From Thermoguttaceae bacterium (GTDB lineage Bacteria; Planctomycetota; Planctomycetia; Pirellulales; Thermoguttaceae), in assembly GCA_028695865.1 (NCBI GenBank), contig JAQVID010000148.1, positions 1 to 7,163 on the forward strand: a stretch of 7,163 nucleotides of DNA, in the 5' to 3' direction. How positions within the stretch are numbered: the stretch's first letter is position 1; each line of letters starts with the position of its first letter. The position numbers were made by a program, and so were the translations under genes. The notes below the pieces were generated by a model. The model was not told where the DNA came from, ran no database searches, and was given only the letters and a program-made list of their open reading frames with translations. Of the stretch, positions 4,535-7,163 are shown in pieces.

Positions 4535-6772
4535 ATGAAAAAATTGATGTTTCCATTCGTCGCCTTTGTGTTTATTGCGTGTTTGTATCTTGGGCAAACA
4601 GTACAAGCGCAAAGCGTTTACTACGTCCACGCCGCGTCGGGAAATGATTCCGCGGACGGAAGTATAAAATCACCGTGGAAATCACTGGAAAAGGCCCGCG
4701 ATACGATTCGTCGTCTAAAACAGGAAAATCGCTTTCCGGCACGGGGAATTGTCGTCGAACTGACCGGGACGTTTGTATTTCATGATCACGAGTTCAAACT
4801 GGAAGAGCAAGACGGCGGGTCTGACGCAAACGCTCCTGTCGTTTATCGCGCTTCGGCCAGTGGGGTACGCTTCATTGGCGGACAACTCCTGACGCTGAAA
4901 AATTTCAAACCTGTTACCGATTCAAACGTTCTCAAGCGTCTCCTGCCGTCTGTTCGAGACAAAGTTTTATGCTGCGATTTGAGTGTCTTGGGTGTAAGCA
5001 ACATACCGTCCCTTCCGCGTCAATTCTCTTCGTGGGATGGTATGGAACTGTTTTACGGGAACCGTGCCATGACCGTTGCGCGCTGGCCCAATTCGGGTTG
5101 GGTTGACTTCGACAGGGTCGTCGATCGCGGTGTAAATCCGGTAGATCACGCAACCGGAGAATGGGAACACGGCGTACGGGGAGGAACTTTTGTCTACAAG
5201 GAAGACAATCCTTCCCGTTGGAACGTTGCCAAAGGGGTGTGGCTCAACGGTTTTTGGTGCTTCGACTGGGCTAATGAAACGCTCAAAGTTGCTCAAATAG
5301 ATACGGCAAAAAAAACAATGACTCTTGAAGGCATTCACACCTATGGGATCGGCAAGGCCAAGCAATGGCAACATTCAGCCCGACGATACTACGCGATGAA
5401 CATATTGGAAGAACTCGACTCGCCGGGTGAATGGTATCTTGATCGTGAAACGAAACAGCTTTATTTTCTTCCGCCAGGCAACAAAGAAGACGAGATCGTT
5501 CTGACGATACTGCGGGCTCCCCTGATTCGCGTAACGAAGGTAAAGCACCTGCGTTTGGAAGGTTTTCGAATTGGCCCCACCGCAGGTACGGCAGTGAGCG
5601 TATGTCAGTCAACGGACATACTGATCGATTCGGTGACGATAACGAACGTTTCCGGATCGGCAATAAGCGTTTTGGGCGGTCAGGGCTGCGGCGTGCAAAA
5701 CTGCCGAATCAGCAACATCGGCAAGGCAGGTATCTCACTGTCCGGCGGAGACCGCAAAACACTTGCGCCGAGCAAACATTTTGCGATAAACAATGAGGTT
5801 CATCATTGCGGACGCTTACAACGAACAGGCGGCGGTTATTGCATGGTCTTTCAGGGTGTTGGCTGTCACGTCGCGCATAATCTGTTCCATGATACGCCTT
5901 ATATCGCGGTCGCTTACGGTGGAAACGATCATTTGTTCGAATACAATGAAATTCATTCGGCCATGATGGAAGGAGGCGACGGCGGCGGTATTTACACCGG
6001 TCGGGATTGGGGCTCGCAAGGAAACGTCATTCAGTACAATTACTTGCATCATTTCGGAAAGGCAGGAGCCGATCAAAAAGCGGCCGCCGGTCAGCCCCTT
6101 GAATATGAGCCTTTGAAAAAAGATGTTTCGATTATGGGCGTTTATCTCGACGACTGCGACAGTGGCGATACTGTTCGTAATAATATTTTTTACAAGGCCG
6201 GTTGGGCGGTCTTCGTGGGTGGAGGACGCGATAATACCATCGAAAACAATCTCATGATCGATTGCCGAAGCGCCGTGCATTTCGATGATCGCGGTCTGGT
6301 TCGTGCCCGACCGGGCGAAGGAACAAAGGACGGTTGGGATTTGCTCGCCAAGCTCGAAGCGGTCAACTACAAGCGTCCTCCGTGGAGTGAGCGTTTTCCC
6401 CAACTCCCGGGAATCATGAACGACAGTCCTAAACTTCCGCTTCACAATGTCGTTCGGAATAACATCGCGATTAACTGCCTTGAATGGGCGCATCTTTCCA
6501 AATCCGTTGTCGAGACATCATTGGCGAAAATCAACTTTGCCGACAATGTTGTTTGGGGCTCCGTTTCGACACGAGACAGTTCGCTCTTTCCGCACGAGAC
6601 GGCTGCCGACAAGGTTCTCTTTTCCAAAGAAAAACTTCCAGACGTTGACACCCCGGACAATAACGGCTTTGTCGTTCAGAATCATGCTGTTATCAGAAAC
6701 ATCGCCCCGAACTTCAAAAGAATTCCTGTTGAAAGTATCGGACTGCTCCAGGATAAAAACAGGAAACCGTAG
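4535..6772 (+). CDS. Exported right-handed parallel beta-helix protein, GH141-like carbohydrate-active enzyme candidate
   Basis: The 745-residue protein starts with a Sec signal peptide: MKK, a hydrophobic core, then VQA before QS, with predicted cleavage after residue 25. The segment YYVHAASGNDSADG with SPWKSLEKARDTIRRLK (residues 29-62) is the entry motif of many secreted beta-helix proteins. Residues about 165-270, beginning WDGMELFYGNRAMTVARWPN, resemble the insertion domain of GH141-type enzymes. Beta-helix coils run from about 325 to 585 with recurring N-N and NxxH turns, such as NCRISNIG, YNEIHS, YNYLHH, RNNIFYKAG and ENNLMIDC, and resume near 640-675. Candidate active-site acids are in GGDGGGIYTGRDW (Asp482, Asp491) and VYLDDCDSG (Asp539, Asp540, Asp542). 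The likely role is cleavage of a complex polysaccharide in the periplasm or outside the cell; the substrate is unknown. Non-enzymatic binding or lyase activity cannot be excluded. The start is set by AAGGAG. The next gene follows after 29 bases. Confidence 0.85.
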   Translation: MKKLMFPFVAFVFIACLYLGQTVQAQSVYYVHAASGNDSADGSIKSPWKSLEKARDTIRRLKQENRFPARGIVVELTGTFVFHDHEFKLEEQDGGSDANAPVVYRASASGVRFIGGQLLTLKNFKPVTDSNVLKRLLPSVRDKVLCCDLSVLGVSNIPSLPRQFSSWDGMELFYGNRAMTVARWPNSGWVDFDRVVDRGVNPVDHATGEWEHGVRGGTFVYKEDNPSRWNVAKGVWLNGFWCFDWANETLKVAQIDTAKKTMTLEGIHTYGIGKAKQWQHSARRYYAMNILEELDSPGEWYLDRETKQLYFLPPGNKEDEIVLTILRAPLIRVTKVKHLRLEGFRIGPTAGTAVSVCQSTDILIDSVTITNVSGSAISVLGGQGCGVQNCRISNIGKAGISLSGGDRKTLAPSKHFAINNEVHHCGRLQRTGGGYCMVFQGVGCHVAHNLFHDTPYIAVAYGGNDHLFEYNEIHSAMMEGGDGGGIYTGRDWGSQGNVIQYNYLHHFGKAGADQKAAAGQPLEYEPLKKDVSIMGVYLDDCDSGDTVRNNIFYKAGWAVFVGGGRDNTIENNLMIDCRSAVHFDDRGLVRARPGEGTKDGWDLLAKLEAVNYKRPPWSERFPQLPGIMNDSPKLPLHNVVRNNIAINCLEWAHLSKSVVETSLAKINFADNVVWGSVSTRDSSLFPHETAADKVLFSKEKLPDVDTPDNNGFVVQNHAVIRNIAPNFKRIPVESIGLLQDKNRKP

Positions 6773-6784
6773 AAAAAACACAGG

Positions 6785-6791
6785 AAGGAAG
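6785..6791 (+). promoter_or_regulatory. Ribosome binding site of the membrane protein gene
   Basis: AAGGAAG lies ten bases before ATG 6802 inside the 29-base spacer. It is purine-rich and supports this start. No terminator is visible in the spacer, so read-through from the beta-helix gene is likely. Confidence 0.45.
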
Positions 6792-6801
6792 AATACCCCA
6801 A

Positions 6802-7163
6802 ATGATATTCCTTGAAAACATTTGGATATGGCTCGCTTTGGCTGTCGCGTGTGTCGCCGTTGGCTGGTCTTTTTCGCAAGGATTGGGAAGCGTCAAACCA
6901 CTGCTGATCGGTGCCGGTTTGGCCATGGTTACTCTTGGACTGGGACTTTTTCTCGTCTATGGTTTTCAGACAGATCGGCAAAAAGTCATTGCGACCGTGC
7001 AATCACTGGCCAAGGCAGTCGCCGATAACGATATTGAAAAGGTCTGCTCGTTTGTCGAACCGCAAGCCCGGGAAACGTTGGACAAAGCAAAATATCACAT
7101 GGGACTTGTCAAAATCGAATGGACCAAAGTGCGCGATTTGAAAGTCCCCAAGATCAAGATCGG
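6802..7163 (+). CDS. Membrane protein of unknown function, N-terminal part, 3' truncated
   Basis: The frame is open from ATG 6802 to the right edge (120 complete codons). It starts MIFLENIWIWLALAVA and has two membrane helices, about residues 7-24 and 34-55, separated by a short SQGLGSVKP loop. A soluble segment follows from residue 56: DRQKVIATVQSLAKAVADND, then VCSFVEPQARETLDKAK. This pattern, a helix pair followed by an alpha-helical stretch with a 'once per cell of work' style AVxxND motif, resembles the start of SnoaL/NTF2-like domains found behind membrane anchors in planctomycete proteins, but the fragment is too short to be sure. It follows the beta-helix gene by 29 bases in the same direction with its own ribosome binding site, so co-transcription is likely. 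I do not assign a function. Confidence 0.75.
   Translation, partial: MIFLENIWIWLALAVACVAVGWSFSQGLGSVKPLLIGAGLAMVTLGLGLFLVYGFQTDRQKVIATVQSLAKAVADNDIEKVCSFVEPQARETLDKAKYHMGLVKIEWTKVRDLKVPKIKI

Noticed and set aside
5816..6493. 225-codon open frame on the minus strand inside the beta-helix gene
   Set aside because: It lies wholly antisense to a well-supported coding region, has no family motifs I recognise and no convincing ribosome binding site.

Overview
The window looks like chromosomal DNA of a Gram-negative bacterium. I favour a member of the Planctomycetota or a related PVC lineage, as an inference. The grounds are a GspE/PilB-type secretion ATPase, a squalene/phytoene-synthase family enzyme, a secreted beta-helix protein of a type abundant in planctomycetes, and two glycosyltransferases of kinds common there. 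GC content is moderate (about half). I see no insertion sequence, integrase, tRNA, rRNA or CRISPR array.

Layout, left to right. (1) Positions 1-704 (+) hold the C-terminal part of a type II secretion / type IV pilus assembly ATPase, cut by the left edge. (2) Three bases later, 708-1658 (+) encodes a squalene/phytoene synthase family protein (presqualene-diphosphate-synthase-like), probably translated from the same message. (3) Converging on it with a 23-base tail-to-tail overlap is a minus-strand pair: an integral-membrane GT39/ArnT-like glycosyltransferase (3249-1636) and, upstream of it, a DxD-containing soluble glycosyltransferase (4057-3329). (4) A roughly 480-base divergent intergenic region (4058-4534) carries a plausible promoter for each direction, several small inverted repeats and a perfect 10-base tandem repeat touching the ribosome binding site of the next gene. 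(5) Positions 4535-6772 (+) encode a 745-residue exported right-handed parallel beta-helix protein resembling the GH141-like carbohydrate-active group. (6) From 6802 (+) to the right edge runs the N-terminal part of a two-helix membrane protein.

How the genes may work together: the minus-strand pair probably acts in surface or lipid glycosylation, with the cytosolic enzyme using a nucleotide sugar and the membrane enzyme a polyprenyl-linked donor on the periplasmic side. The divergent gene encodes a putative polysaccharide-processing enzyme. The synthase would supply C30/C40 isoprenoids for hopanoids or carotenoids. A common pathway is not demonstrated by the sequence. I found no convincing previously undescribed system. 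The most unusual stretch is the regulatory region before the beta-helix gene.
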